This document shows, piece by piece, positions 11,421 to 20,534 of a stretch of 64,000 bases of DNA (its first letter is position 1; each line of letters opens with the position of its first letter). The DNA lies in the NCBI RefSeq assembly GCF_015240255.1, contig NZ_CP061205.1, positions 1-64,000 on the forward strand, read 5' to 3'. A program made the position numbers and the translations under genes. The stretch comes from Kordiimonas pumila (lineage in GTDB: Bacteria; Pseudomonadota; Alphaproteobacteria; Sphingomonadales; Kordiimonadaceae). Under the pieces are notes generated by a model. That model searched no databases. It had not been told where the DNA came from and worked only from the letters and a program-made list of their open reading frames with translations.

Positions 11421-11888
11421 ATGCATTTACGGAAACTTGTTGGTATTGCTGGCATAACGGCACTTGTTGCTGGCTCGCTTTCAGGCACAGCCTTTGGGCA
11501 CGGCGACAAAGAGCGTTTTGAAGAATCACAGTACCGCCATGACCTAATGGAACATGCGAACTATGCAATCAGCAATATTGTGCAGCTTATAAAAGGCAAA
11601 GCGAGCCACGATGGGCACCTTGAAAAGCTTGCTGATATTATGGCGCTTTCCGCATCCATGACCAAAGACGCTTTCGAAAAAGACACCCGCGGCATGGAAG
11701 GCCATACCAGCGCGAAAGATGCTGTTTGGGAAAACTGGGAAGATTTTGCAGAACGTGCTGACAAATATACAGCTGATACAGCCGCTTTTGCCGAGGCCGC
11801 CAAATCTGGTGATCAGGAAGCGACAATGGCTGCCTTTAAAAAAGCTGCCAGCAACTGCAAATCCTGCCACGATAAATATCAGGATTAA
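11421..11888 (+). CDS. Cytochrome c' (class II c-type cytochrome)
   Basis: The 155-residue product has a signal peptide (MHLRKLVGIAGITALVAGSLSGTAFG), so it is periplasmic, then a four-helix-bundle body and a C-terminal heme site CKSCH followed by DKYQD, the layout of cytochrome c'. Family members bind gases such as NO or shuttle electrons. The ATG at 11421 is chosen because GGAG lies six bases in front of it; a TTG at 11409 would add four residues and has no such site. A terminator follows, and a cytochrome b561 gene converges on it, a plausible electron donor. Confidence 0.92.
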   Translation: MHLRKLVGIAGITALVAGSLSGTAFGHGDKERFEESQYRHDLMEHANYAISNIVQLIKGKASHDGHLEKLADIMALSASMTKDAFEKDTRGMEGHTSAKDAVWENWEDFAERADKYTADTAAFAEAAKSGDQEATMAAFKKAASNCKSCHDKYQD

Positions 11889-11911
11889 TTCGATACCATA
11901 AGCATGTAGCG

Positions 11912-11940
11912 AAAGGCCCCACTTAGCGGGCCTTTTTTTA
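11912..11940 (+). terminator. Terminator after the cytochrome c' gene
   Basis: AAAGGCCC / GGGCCTTT (11912-11935) with an 8-base loop is followed by T residues. It lies between two convergent genes. Confidence 0.85.
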
Positions 11941-11942
11941 TG

Positions 11943-12593
11943 CTAAACACCCCAAATAACCTGATAGCAAACTGCCCCTATTAACATGAGCAAAACTGCC
12001 GCCAGTAAGGGTGATCTCATACGGGGCTTTTCGCTAACTCCGTCACTGGGGGCATTGCCTGTAATCATAGGCAATACAAGGTTAACCCGCTTTGCTACCG
12101 CATAAAAAGCCACCGCAGCTATATGCAGCCCAACCAGCACAAACAGGCTATAGCCAGTAATTTCATGTATCTCTGTTATAAGGGCGGCATCAGAGCCTGC
12201 CAGCCCGGTTAGCGGGCCATCAAAAAACATATCGTCTGTTGCAAATAGCCCAAGAACTGCCTGAACAAGCAGCAGTAAAAGCATAGCAATAACCGAATAA
12301 CCCCCAAGTGGGTTATGGCCTTTATGCTCATAAGGCTTTGCAGATTTTATATAAGCAATTGCCGCACGCGGTGACGTCAGAAAAGTTTTAAAAAGCGACA
12401 TCTCGCTGCCAACAAAACCCCAAACAATACGCCAAATAACTAGTACCAAAACCGTAAAACCCGACCATGTATGGATGGTAGCAAAGTCGCCGTATTTATC
12501 CTGAAATGCAGAATAGGCGGAAAGGCCAAATGCCACCACAAGAAGCCAGTGGAAAAGACGTGTTCCTATATCCCATATTTTAATTTTATTCAT
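11943..12593 (-). CDS. Cytochrome b561-family membrane protein
   Basis: This is a di-heme b-type cytochrome of the bacterial b561/Ni-hydrogenase type. The product has five hydrophobic segments and histidines in the expected places: RLFHWLLV in the first helix, IHTWSGF in the second, and HEITGYSLFVLVGLHIAAV in the fourth. It likely passes electrons from the quinone pool to a c-type cytochrome, and the facing cytochrome c' is a good candidate partner (inference). The ATG at 12593 has AGGGA just in front; a start at 12614, seven codons earlier, would overlap the E1 beta gene. Confidence 0.9.
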   Translation of the reverse strand: MNKIKIWDIGTRLFHWLLVVAFGLSAYSAFQDKYGDFATIHTWSGFTVLVLVIWRIVWGFVGSEMSLFKTFLTSPRAAIAYIKSAKPYEHKGHNPLGGYSVIAMLLLLLVQAVLGLFATDDMFFDGPLTGLAGSDAALITEIHEITGYSLFVLVGLHIAAVAFYAVAKRVNLVLPMITGNAPSDGVSEKPRMRSPLLAAVLLMLIGAVCYQVIWGV

Positions 12594-12603
12594 GGTTTCC
12601 CTG

Positions 12604-13581
12604 TTATTTTCCATTGCCCATCAATTTTAAAGCCGCTTTTACAATATCTGCCTGCCCCGGCAGCCAAGCCTGTTCAAGCTTCTGTGCATAAGGCACAGGT
12701 GTATGTAGTGGCACCAATTTCACAGGCGCTGCTTTCAGCACAGCAAAGCACTGTGCCACCACACCCGCAATAACACTGTCCGCAAAGCCCCCAAATGCAG
12801 CGCCTTCATCCACCACCAGAAGGTGGCCCGTCTTGCACACGCTACGGCACACTGTGCCATAATCAACCGGCATAACCGAACGTGCATCAATCACTTCAGC
12901 CTGAATACCGTAGCCCTCAAGCGCCTTAGCTGCCTTCAGGCATTCATGCACCATCGCCGATACCGCAACCAATGTTATACTGTCGCCTTGCCGCCTGCAA
13001 ACTGCCTCCGCCAAGGGTACCTCCACCAAATTTTCGCTAACAGCGCCGGTCATGTCGTACAGCCCTTTATGCTCCAGCATAATAACCGGCTCTGGGCCTT
13101 TGATCGCTGTTTTCAGCATACCTGCGGCATCAGCGGGGGTTGAAGGGCACAGAACAACAAGCCCTGGCAGTTGGGCAAAAAGACCATGTAGTGACTGGCT
13201 GTGCATAGCTCCAGACCCATCTCCCGCGCCCATGGTGGTGCGTATAACAAGGGGTATCTCAACCCTGCCCCCAGATAAAAAACGCATTTTGGATATCTGG
13301 TTCATAAGCTGATCAAAACACACGCCCATAAAATCGCAGAACATAATTTCTACAATGGGCTTCAGGCCTGTCATCGAAGCACCAAGCGCCATGCCGAGAA
13401 ACGCGGTTTCTGAAATAGGGGTGTTAAGAACGCGGTTTTCACCAAACGCTTCTACTAGGCCCGAGGTAACACCAAAAACCCCAACCCCAACATCCTCGCC
13501 AATTACAATAACCCTGTCATCTTCAGCCATAAGCTGGTGGTGGGCCGCATTCAAGGCCTGACGAATTGTCATCTCTGTCAT
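12604..13581 (-). CDS. TPP-dependent 2-oxoacid/acetoin dehydrogenase E1, beta subunit
   Basis: This is the beta half of a heterotetrameric E1 enzyme that decarboxylates a 2-oxoacid or cleaves acetoin with thiamine diphosphate. The 325 residues show family landmarks: IGEDVGVGVFGVT, NTPISETAFLGMALGASMTGLKP, EIMFCDFMGVCFDQL and the C-terminal DARSVMPVD and VVDEGAAFGGF. Its ATG overlaps the stop of the alpha gene (ATGA). No E2 or E3 gene lies nearby, so either it uses the general cell complex or it acts alone; the substrate cannot be read from the sequence. Confidence 0.88.
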   Translation of the reverse strand: MTEMTIRQALNAAHHQLMAEDDRVIVIGEDVGVGVFGVTSGLVEAFGENRVLNTPISETAFLGMALGASMTGLKPIVEIMFCDFMGVCFDQLMNQISKMRFLSGGRVEIPLVIRTTMGAGDGSGAMHSQSLHGLFAQLPGLVVLCPSTPADAAGMLKTAIKGPEPVIMLEHKGLYDMTGAVSENLVEVPLAEAVCRRQGDSITLVAVSAMVHECLKAAKALEGYGIQAEVIDARSVMPVDYGTVCRSVCKTGHLLVVDEGAAFGGFADSVIAGVVAQCFAVLKAAPVKLVPLHTPVPYAQKLEQAWLPGQADIVKAALKLMGNGK

Positions 13582-14459
13582 GCTGCTGCCCCCGGGCTTT
13601 TTAAAGCTTCTGTCATAACAGTGCTCGCTTTGTGAACTGCCTCTGTGTGGATCGCTGTAACCTTGTCTGCTGCCAGCATACGCCCAAGGAGCTCTAAAGG
13701 GTCTCCCCCTGCGGCCCCTGCCTCTTGACCCACACTGTGATAATGACCAGTAAGGCGCGGCACACTGGCTTCAATAAAGGCCGGGTGGCCAGCACGCACA
13801 TAAGCAACCAGTTTTTTTGCAATCTTCAGACACGCGGCTCCGTCATACCCATCCATCTTTTCCGCCCGAAGCCCAAAGCTAGCCGCACGGGCACACAAGT
13901 CTGCCCCGCCCGAGGCATACTCGCTACTGGTTGTTTGCCCGATGCCATTATTTTCTAGCACAAAAAGCACGGGCAATTTTAGCGCAACGGCCATATTTAG
14001 TGTTTCGAGAACCGCTCCCTGATTGGCGGCCCCATCGCCAAAAAAACTAACAGCTATGCCGCCAGTGCCCCGCACTTTAGCGCTAAGCGCAGCCCCCAGA
14101 GCAATCGGCACCTGCGCGCCGACAATACCGGTACTGCATAAAAAGCCACTTTCTGGCGCAATTAAATGCTGGGTACCGCCCCGCCCACCAGAAAGGCCTC
14201 TGGCACGGCCCAGTATTTCAGCCGCAACGGCTATAGGGTCCGCCCCCATCGCAAGCGCCAAGCCGTGGCTACGATGTGATCCGGTAACCTGATCTTTTGC
14301 ACTATCCAGAAACTGGCATATGCTGGTTTCCACCAATTCTGCCCCACAGCAAAGGTGTACCAGCCCCGGGCAAAGGCCGGCATCAGAGGCGGCAGCGATT
14401 CTCTCTTCAAAAGCGCGTATAAACGCAGCTTGGTGGTATAAATTTTCTAAATCAGCCAT
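13578..14459 (-). CDS. TPP-dependent 2-oxoacid/acetoin dehydrogenase E1, alpha subunit
   Basis: This is the alpha half of the E1 enzyme. The thiamine diphosphate site is visible as GDGAANQG, 28 residues before ENNGIGQT, and the phosphorylation-loop-like region GSHRSHG is present. Length is about 293 residues from the ATG at 14459; a TTG at 14480 would add seven residues (MIEKHVP). It heads a minus-strand group with the beta subunit and cytochrome b561, and its promoter region is shared with the divergent Rrf2/suf operon. Confidence 0.88.
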   Translation of the reverse strand: MADLENLYHQAAFIRAFEERIAAASDAGLCPGLVHLCCGAELVETSICQFLDSAKDQVTGSHRSHGLALAMGADPIAVAAEILGRARGLSGGRGGTQHLIAPESGFLCSTGIVGAQVPIALGAALSAKVRGTGGIAVSFFGDGAANQGAVLETLNMAVALKLPVLFVLENNGIGQTTSSEYASGGADLCARAASFGLRAEKMDGYDGAACLKIAKKLVAYVRAGHPAFIEASVPRLTGHYHSVGQEAGAAGGDPLELLGRMLAADKVTAIHTEAVHKASTVMTEALKSPGAAA

Positions 14460-14574
14460 CGGTACATGCTTTTCAATCAACTCGTTACCCCGTCTTAATA
14501 GGTGAAACTGGCTTAAACCAATATAAAATGCTATAAATTATCTAATAAATACGTCATAAGGCTCCGCATTGCGG

Positions 14575-14604
14575 TTGACTCTCTTGTATCAGTTACCATA
14601 TTAA
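14575..14604 (+). promoter_or_regulatory. Putative sigma70 promoter of the suf operon
   Basis: TTGACT (14575-14580) and TATTAA (14599-14604) are separated by 18 bases, close to the sigma70 consensus. They lie 57 bases before the GTG of the Rrf2-family gene. Confidence 0.55.
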
Positions 14605-14628
14605 ACATGACTAATTTGGTCAGGTTTA
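14604..14628 (+). promoter_or_regulatory. IscR type-1-like operator before the Rrf2/suf operon
   Basis: GACT (14609-14612), AATTT and GGTC (14618-14621) followed by AGGT closely follow the known IscR type 1 pattern (GACT-RWWWY-AGTC-RRS), with one change in the second half-site. The site overlaps the expected transcription start, the usual place for a repressor, so the adjacent Rrf2 protein probably represses its own operon when iron-sulfur clusters are plentiful (inference). Confidence 0.55.
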
Positions 14629-14660
14629 TGAAATTGCTCGTTTCGAAAGGGTATTGAACA

Positions 14661-15119
14661 GTGTTGAGGTTAACAAAACTTGCTGATTACGGTGTGATCC
14701 TGATGTGCGAAATGTCACATTCAGTAACGCGCCTTAATGCGCAGGACTTAGCAGGCAGCACCGGCATTCCCCTGCCGACGGTTTCAAAAATACTGAACCT
14801 CCTTAGCCGCAGTCACTTACTCCAATCACACCGTGGCCTAAAGGGTGGGTTTTCGCTGGCACGAAGCGCAGATGATATTTCTGTTGCAGAAATTATCGAA
14901 GCCATTGACGGCCCCATTGCCTTAACGCTGTGCAGTGAAGGAACAAGCTGCGACTGTGGATTTGATGAAATATGTTCTCTTAGGCCACGATGGCAGGTTA
15001 TTAACAGCGCCGTTAAAGGTGCTCTCCACGACGTTAGCCTTACAAAAATAGCGGAACCCGCTTTTGGTGGGCATGTCATGCAGCAACTTGCTATTCCAAA
15101 AGGCGTGCAGCCCGCTTAA
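14661..15119 (+). CDS. Rrf2-family iron-sulfur-responsive regulator of the SUF operon
   Basis: This is a winged-helix DNA-binding protein of the IscR/SufR-like Rrf2 family. The start MLRLTKLADYGVILMCEMS and the recognition region (LAGSTGIPLPTVSKILNLL) are typical. Cysteines in CSEGTSCDCGFDEIC near residues 94-108 can bind an iron-sulfur cluster. It starts with GTG and lies 42 bases before the sufB start chosen here, as first gene of the suf operon. Homologues are usually named SUF-system regulator; whether it is true IscR is not settled by sequence alone. Confidence 0.9.
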   Translation: MLRLTKLADYGVILMCEMSHSVTRLNAQDLAGSTGIPLPTVSKILNLLSRSHLLQSHRGLKGGFSLARSADDISVAEIIEAIDGPIALTLCSEGTSCDCGFDEICSLRPRWQVINSAVKGALHDVSLTKIAEPAFGGHVMQQLAIPKGVQPA

Positions 15120-15160
15120 GTGATCACACCCGGTAATGTATGAGTAAAGGAGCCATTAAA

Positions 15161-16630
15161 ATGGCCGCAACAACAGAAACCAAACAGCAAATTGAAGAAA
15201 TGTCCGGCAAATATAAGTACGGCTTTTTCACCGATGTTGCTATGGATATGGCACCAAAAGGCTTGTCAGAAGATGTTGTGCGCTTCATCTCCGCCAAAAA
15301 AGAAGAGCCAGAATGGATGCTGGAATGGCGACTGAAAGCTTACCGGGCATGGCTAAAAATGGAAGAGCCTGACTGGGCGCGGGTCAGCTACCCTAAAATT
15401 GATTATAACGATATTTATTATTATGCGGCCCCCAAGAGCCAAAACAAACCTAAAAGCCTTGATGAAGTAGACCCTGAGCTACTGTCTATGTACGAGAAGC
15501 TTGGCATTCCGCTGCGCGAGCAGGCTGTTCTAGCGGGTGTTGAAGGCGCGCCGCGTGTGGCCGTTGACGCAGTTTTTGACAGTGTGTCTGTTGCCACTAC
15601 TTTCCGGAAAGAGCTGACCAAGGCTGGCGTCATCTTCATGTCTATTTCCGAAGCTGTGCGCGAGTACCCCGACCTTGTGAAGAAATACCTGGGTACAGTT
15701 GTGCCACAGCGCGATAATTATTTTGCGGCGCTAAACTGTGCGGTCTTTTCTGATGGTACCTTTGTCTACATACCAAAAGGTGTGCGTTGCCCAATGGAAC
15801 TGTCCACCTATTTCAGGATAAACGCTGAAAACACAGGACAGTTTGAACGCACCCTGATTGTGGCTGACGAAGGATCGTATGTTTCGTACCTTGAGGGCTG
15901 TACCGCGCCCATGCGCGACGAAAACCAGCTTCATGCCGCAGTGGTAGAGCTTGTTGCACTGGATGATGCCGAAATTAAATATTCCACCGTTCAAAATTGG
16001 TATCCCGGTGATAAAAACGGTAAAGGCGGCATTTATAATTTTGTGACCAAACGGGCGCTGTGCAAAGGCAAAAACTCTAAAGTAAGCTGGACACAGGTTG
16101 AAACCGGCTCTGCGGTTACATGGAAATACCCAAGCTGCGTTTTGGCAGGCGATGGCTCTGTCGGCGAATTTTACTCTGTCGCTGTTACCAATAACTACCA
16201 GCAGGCCGATACTGGCACAAAGATGATCCACCAAGGTAAAAACACACGTTCTACCATTATATCAAAAGGGATCTCTGCCGGAAAATCACACAACACCTAC
16301 CGGGGCCTTGTGAAAGTGCTGCCGGGGGCTGACGGTGTAAGAAATTATACCCAGTGTGATAGCTTGCTCGTGTCATCTGAATGCGGGGCGCATACTGTCC
16401 CTTATATTGAAGTGAAAAACCCCTCTGCCCAAATCGAGCATGAAGCGACAACATCCAAAATTTCGGATGATCAATTGTTTTATTGCCGTGCCCGCGGGCT
16501 AGGTGAAGAAGAAGCCGTTGCCATGATTGTGAACGGTTTCTGTAAAGAAGTTATGCAACATCTACCTATGGAATTTGCCGTAGAAGCACAGAAGCTTCTT
16601 GGTATCTCCCTTGAAGGCAGCGTTGGTTGA
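15161..16630 (+). CDS. sufB: Fe-S cluster assembly scaffold SufB
   Basis: SufB is the scaffold on which new iron-sulfur clusters are built in the SufBCD complex. From the ATG at 15161, which has AAGGAG nine bases upstream, the product is 489 residues; a start at 15140 would add seven. The C-terminal beta-helix core shows [22 protein letters not shown], the QNWYPGD region and the conserved late segment with QCDSLL and [16 protein letters not shown], in which the functionally important cysteine resides. It is cytosolic and followed 16 bases later by sufC. Confidence 0.96.
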   Translation: MAATTETKQQIEEMSGKYKYGFFTDVAMDMAPKGLSEDVVRFISAKKEEPEWMLEWRLKAYRAWLKMEEPDWARVSYPKIDYNDIYYYAAPKSQNKPKSLDEVDPELLSMYEKLGIPLREQAVLAGVEGAPRVAVDAVFDSVSVATTFRKELTKAGVIFMSISEAVREYPDLVKKYLGTVVPQRDNYFAALNCAVFSDGTFVYIPKGVRCPMELSTYFRINAENTGQFERTLIVADEGSYVSYLEGCTAPMRDENQLHAAVVELVALDDAEIKYSTVQNWYPGDKNGKGGIYNFVTKRALCKGKNSKVSWTQVETGSAVTWKYPSCVLAGDGSVGEFYSVAVTNNYQQADTGTKMIHQGKNTRSTIISKGISAGKSHNTYRGLVKVLPGADGVRNYTQCDSLLVSSECGAHTVPYIEVKNPSAQIEHEATTSKISDDQLFYCRARGLGEEEAVAMIVNGFCKEVMQHLPMEFAVEAQKLLGISLEGSVG

Positions 16631-16646
16631 TCGGATCATAAAAATT

Positions 16647-17384
16647 ATGCTTACTATTAAAGACCTACACGTAAATATTGACGAAAAAGAAATTCTGAAA
16701 GGCCTGAACCTTGAGGTAAAGGCAGGCGAAGTACATGCCATTATGGGCCTGAACGGTGCCGGAAAATCAACACTCGCCAGTACAATTGCCGGACGCGGTG
16801 ATTATACCGTCACCAAAGGTACAATCGAATTTATGGGTAAAGACCTGCTAGAGCTTGAACCCCATGAACGGGTTGGTGAAGGCCTGTTTCTAGGCTTCCA
16901 GTATCCAGTAGAAATACCCGGCGTTTCAAACCTGAACTTCCTGCGGACCGCGCTGAACAGCGTGCGTAAATACCGCGGCGAGGAAGATGTTTCAGCCGCA
17001 GACTTCATGAAGCTTGTGCGCGAAAAAGCAGCCGCCCTCAAGATGAACCCTGACATGCTCAAACGATTTGTGAATGTTGGCTTTTCTGGCGGCGAAAAAA
17101 AACGCAATGAAATGGTTCAAATGGCCATTCTCGACCCCAAACTCGCGCTTCTTGATGAGACAGACTCAGGGCTGGATATTGATGCCCTTAAAACGGTAGC
17201 CGAAGGTATTAATGCACAGCGCCGCGATGATACCGCTGTTGTTTTAATTACACACTATCAGCGCTTGTTAAATTACGTTCAGCCCGATGTTGTCCATGTC
17301 ATGCTTGACGGCAAGATCGTAAAATCTGGTGGCAAGGAACTGGCCGCAGAACTTGAAGAAAAAGGCTATGCAGAGGTTGCGTAA
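16647..17384 (+). CDS. sufC: Fe-S cluster assembly ATPase SufC
   Basis: SufC is the ABC-type ATPase that drives structural changes in SufBCD. The ATG at 16647 gives 245 residues starting MLTIKDLHVN; a longer frame from 16599 overlaps sufB and is unlikely. Walker A GLNGAGKST is at about 34-42, the signature SGGEKKRNE near 144 and Walker B LALLDETDSGLDID near 162, all typical of SufC. It lies between sufB and sufD. Confidence 0.96.
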   Translation: MLTIKDLHVNIDEKEILKGLNLEVKAGEVHAIMGLNGAGKSTLASTIAGRGDYTVTKGTIEFMGKDLLELEPHERVGEGLFLGFQYPVEIPGVSNLNFLRTALNSVRKYRGEEDVSAADFMKLVREKAAALKMNPDMLKRFVNVGFSGGEKKRNEMVQMAILDPKLALLDETDSGLDIDALKTVAEGINAQRRDDTAVVLITHYQRLLNYVQPDVVHVMLDGKIVKSGGKELAAELEEKGYAEVA

Positions 17385-17439
17385 CTGCGCAGCCTTTACT
17401 GTAAAGACATATATTTAAGTCAAGGAAGAAAGAGACACT

Positions 17440-18741
17440 GTGGATCAGCATATTATAGAAGGCTACAAAACACAGCTAGACAGCTTGCTCGGCACTGTTC
17501 CTGGCACAGACCCTCTGCGCCTAAGCGCTATGAAAGAGTTTGCAGACAAGGCCTTTCCCACAGCGAAAACTGAAAACTGGCGCTATAGTGATATTCGCAG
17601 CCTTAACAAAGACCTTTATGCTCTTGCACAGCCTGCACCAGAGACACCAGACCTGCCCGACGCGCTGAGCGAAGTGGCAGCGCGCTTTGTTTTTGTCAAT
17701 GGTCGTTACGATGAAACCCTAAGCGACCTCGGTGACCTTTGGCAGGCTATGCCCATTCGGTCCCTTAGTAACCATTTTATGTCAAACCCTGACCGTGCTG
17801 GCGAGCTTGTGCGCGGCATAGACAGTGTATCACTTTTAAATACTGCGCTTCTGCGCGACGGGATGGTATTTTCTATCCCTACCGGGGTGGAAATAGACGA
17901 CCCCATAGAAATTATCCATATCATGACAGGTACTGATAAATCTGCCGGTCATGTTCGCCATGTAGTGGAACTCGGCGAGCAAGCTTCTGCAACCATTGTA
18001 GAACATTTTATTGGCACAGACGCACATTACTGGACCAACAGCCTGCTGCAAGCACGGGTAAATGAAGGTGCGAAGCTACGTCACATTCACCTTCAGGAAG
18101 AAGGCAAAAACGCTATCCACACAGCCAAGGCGTTTGTTTACCTCGGCGCGGAAGCCGACTATCAGGGCACCAGTATTGCCCTTGGCGGTAAAACTTCGCG
18201 CTTTGAAGTGCACGCCCGCATTCTGGCTGACGGTGCTCATGCAGCTATCAACGGCGTTGCCCTTGCAGCCACCGGCCAAAGCCACGATATGCTGACACAA
18301 GTCGAGCATACAGTGCCAAATGCAACGAGCGACCAGGTTTTCCGTACTGTTGCCGACAGTCAGGGCAAAACGTCTTTTCAAGGCAAAATAATCGTTGCTA
18401 AAGATGCCCAAAAAACAGAAGCAAACCAAAGCTTTAAAGCACTGGTGTTTGATAAAACAGCAGAAGCAAATGCCAAACCAGAGCTTGAAATTTTAGCCGA
18501 TGATGTCAAGTGCAGCCACGGTGCAACCGTTGGCCAACTGGATGAAAAAGCTATTTTCTATCTAACATCGCGCGGGATTGACCCGGTAACAGCACGCCAA
18601 ATGCTGGTTGAGGCCTTTACAACTGATGCCTTAACCACTGTGGGCAATGCCGACATTGAAGCCGCCCTAATGGCACGGATTACAGGCTGGATGTCGGCTA
18701 GGGCCGATAAAGCAAGCCTGAAAGCGGCGGCAGATAAATAG
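17440..18741 (+). CDS. sufD: Fe-S cluster assembly protein SufD
   Basis: SufD is a paralogue of SufB that completes the SufBC2D scaffold complex and helps iron entry. The 433-residue product starts with GTG and shows the N-terminal ENWRYSDI motif and the C-terminal beta-helix features: QGKIIVAKDAQKTEANQ, DDVKCSHGATVGQLDE and the terminal FYLTSRGID region. A purine-rich stretch precedes the start. It is followed by sufS with only seven bases between. Confidence 0.95.
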   Translation: MDQHIIEGYKTQLDSLLGTVPGTDPLRLSAMKEFADKAFPTAKTENWRYSDIRSLNKDLYALAQPAPETPDLPDALSEVAARFVFVNGRYDETLSDLGDLWQAMPIRSLSNHFMSNPDRAGELVRGIDSVSLLNTALLRDGMVFSIPTGVEIDDPIEIIHIMTGTDKSAGHVRHVVELGEQASATIVEHFIGTDAHYWTNSLLQARVNEGAKLRHIHLQEEGKNAIHTAKAFVYLGAEADYQGTSIALGGKTSRFEVHARILADGAHAAINGVALAATGQSHDMLTQVEHTVPNATSDQVFRTVADSQGKTSFQGKIIVAKDAQKTEANQSFKALVFDKTAEANAKPELEILADDVKCSHGATVGQLDEKAIFYLTSRGIDPVTARQMLVEAFTTDALTTVGNADIEAALMARITGWMSARADKASLKAAADK

Positions 18742-18748
18742 AACCAGA

Positions 18749-20005
18749 ATGACTGATCAGATGAATGAAATACCAACGATAATTGCACCTCTGGATGTTC
18801 CGGCCATACGGCGGGAATTCCCTATACTGTCAAAAACAGTATACGGAAAACCCTTAACATTTCTTGATTCAGCCGCCAGCGCCCAAAAACCACGCAGTGT
18901 TATTGAGGCTGAAACAGCCCTTTATGAGGGGTACTATGCCAATATTCACCGGGGCGTGTACAAATTCAGCCAAGACGCTACCGAAGCTTACGAACAAACC
19001 CGCGAAACAGTGCGCCAGTTCATTGGCGCTGAAAAAGCCAAAGAATGTATTTTTGTGCGCGGTGCAACAGAAGGTATTAATCTTGTCGCCCAAACATGGG
19101 GCCGGCAAAACCTGAAAGCTGGCGATGAAATACTGCTAACCTATCTTGAGCACCACTCAAACATCGTACCGTGGCAGATGATCGCAGAAGAAAAAGGCGC
19201 AGCGGTAAAAGCCGTGCCAATTCACGACGATGGCTCCCTTGATATGGATGCCTACAAGGCCATGCTAACAGACAAAGTTAAGCTTGTAGCTTTTGCTCAT
19301 ATCTCGAACAGTATTGGCACACTGCTACCCGCAAAAGACATGATCCGCCTCGCGCACAGCGCTGGCGCACTTGCCCTTGTTGATGGCTGTCAGGCCGCGC
19401 CGCACCTGAAAATTGATGTGCGCGATCTGGACGCAGATTTTTACGTTTTCTCTGCCCACAAGGCTTACGGCCCAACCGGTGTTGGTGTGCTCTACGGCAA
19501 AGAAAAGCTCCTCGATGCCATGCCCCCGTGGCAGGGTGGCGGCGATATGATCGAAACGGTCACCTTCGAGAAAACGACCTATAATGACCTGCCGCACAAG
19601 TTTGAAGCGGGCACGCCGAATATAGCGGGCGGTATTGCCATGAAACCAGCGCTGGATTTTATCACAGCCCTCGGCCATGACCGTATTGCCGCCCATGAAG
19701 CCATGCTGCTTGCTTATGCCACCCAAAAACTGGGGGCGATCAACAGCCTGCGCCTCATTGGTACTGCACCTGAAAAAGGGGCGCTTGTGAGCTTCGTGAT
19801 GGAACATGCACACCCGCATGATATTGGCACCATTTTAGACAGACAGGGTATTGCAATTCGGGCGGGGCACCACTGCGCCCAACCAGTGATGGACCGGTTT
19901 AGCATTCCTGGAACAGCACGCGCCAGTTTTGGCGTCTATAATGATACAGCAGATATTGACCGTCTGGCCGACGGCCTTAAAAAAGTAATGGACATCTTTG
20001 GATGA
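18749..20005 (+). CDS. sufS: Cysteine desulfurase SufS (class II)
   Basis: SufS is a PLP enzyme that removes sulfur from cysteine for cluster assembly. The 418-residue product has the PLP-binding lysine in FSAHKAYGPTG near 232 and the catalytic cysteine in RAGHHCAQP near 377, the class II spacing; HISNSIGT and VDGCQAAPH are also family motifs. Its stop overlaps the ATG of the following sufT by four bases (ATGA). No SufE or SufU partner gene is in the operon, so the sulfur acceptor must be encoded elsewhere. Confidence 0.95.
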   Translation: MTDQMNEIPTIIAPLDVPAIRREFPILSKTVYGKPLTFLDSAASAQKPRSVIEAETALYEGYYANIHRGVYKFSQDATEAYEQTRETVRQFIGAEKAKECIFVRGATEGINLVAQTWGRQNLKAGDEILLTYLEHHSNIVPWQMIAEEKGAAVKAVPIHDDGSLDMDAYKAMLTDKVKLVAFAHISNSIGTLLPAKDMIRLAHSAGALALVDGCQAAPHLKIDVRDLDADFYVFSAHKAYGPTGVGVLYGKEKLLDAMPPWQGGGDMIETVTFEKTTYNDLPHKFEAGTPNIAGGIAMKPALDFITALGHDRIAAHEAMLLAYATQKLGAINSLRLIGTAPEKGALVSFVMEHAHPHDIGTILDRQGIAIRAGHHCAQPVMDRFSIPGTARASFGVYNDTADIDRLADGLKKVMDIFG

Positions 20006-20517
20006 TAGAGAACAAAGACAAACGCGACGTATTGGATGTTACAGCTTCAAGCAGTGACATTCCAGACCAGAACAAGCCTAAAAAAGCGGACCGGCCAACG
20101 GTCAGCCCGCAAGAAGGCGGTTATTTTTTGAACAAGTTTTTGGACCAAAAAGAAACAGAATCAAAAGATACTTCCACAGCACAGGCAACACCCACCAGCC
20201 CACCAGCGAGCAAAGAAGAGCTGGAAGCCAATATTGTTGCTGCCCTGCAGGAAATTTATGATCCGGAAATTCCGGTTAATATATATGAGCTCGGCCTTAT
20301 TTACGGCATAGAGATTGCTGATGATTATTCTGTTAAAGTCATCATGACCCTCACGACGCCGCACTGCCCGGTTGCTGAATCAATGCCTGGTGATGTGGAA
20401 CTGAAAGTAAACAGTGTTGCAGGTGTAACAAGTGTTGAAGTGTCCCTTGTGTGGGAACCCGCATGGGACATGGCCAAAATGTCAGATGAAGCACGGCTCG
20501 AATTGGGCCTCTTGTAA
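20002..20517 (+). CDS. sufT: SUF-associated MIP18/DUF59 protein SufT
   Basis: SufT proteins act in maturation of iron-sulfur proteins. The 171-residue product has a polar N-terminal extension (about 1-70, low complexity) followed by a DUF59 domain: EELEANIVAALQEIYDPEIP, NIYELGLIYGIEI and TTPHCPVAESMPGDVE, where the cysteine is conserved in the family. It is coupled to sufS by a four-base overlap and precedes the A-type carrier, as in other alphaproteobacterial suf operons. Confidence 0.92.
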   Translation: MIENKDKRDVLDVTASSSDIPDQNKPKKADRPTVSPQEGGYFLNKFLDQKETESKDTSTAQATPTSPPASKEELEANIVAALQEIYDPEIPVNIYELGLIYGIEIADDYSVKVIMTLTTPHCPVAESMPGDVELKVNSVAGVTSVEVSLVWEPAWDMAKMSDEARLELGLL

Positions 20518-20534
20518 GATAAGGAGTGATACAT

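Noticed and set aside
16599-16646. Upstream extension of sufC into sufB
   Set aside because: The extra residues are unlike SufC and overlap the end of sufB; the ATG at 16647 gives the standard N-terminus.
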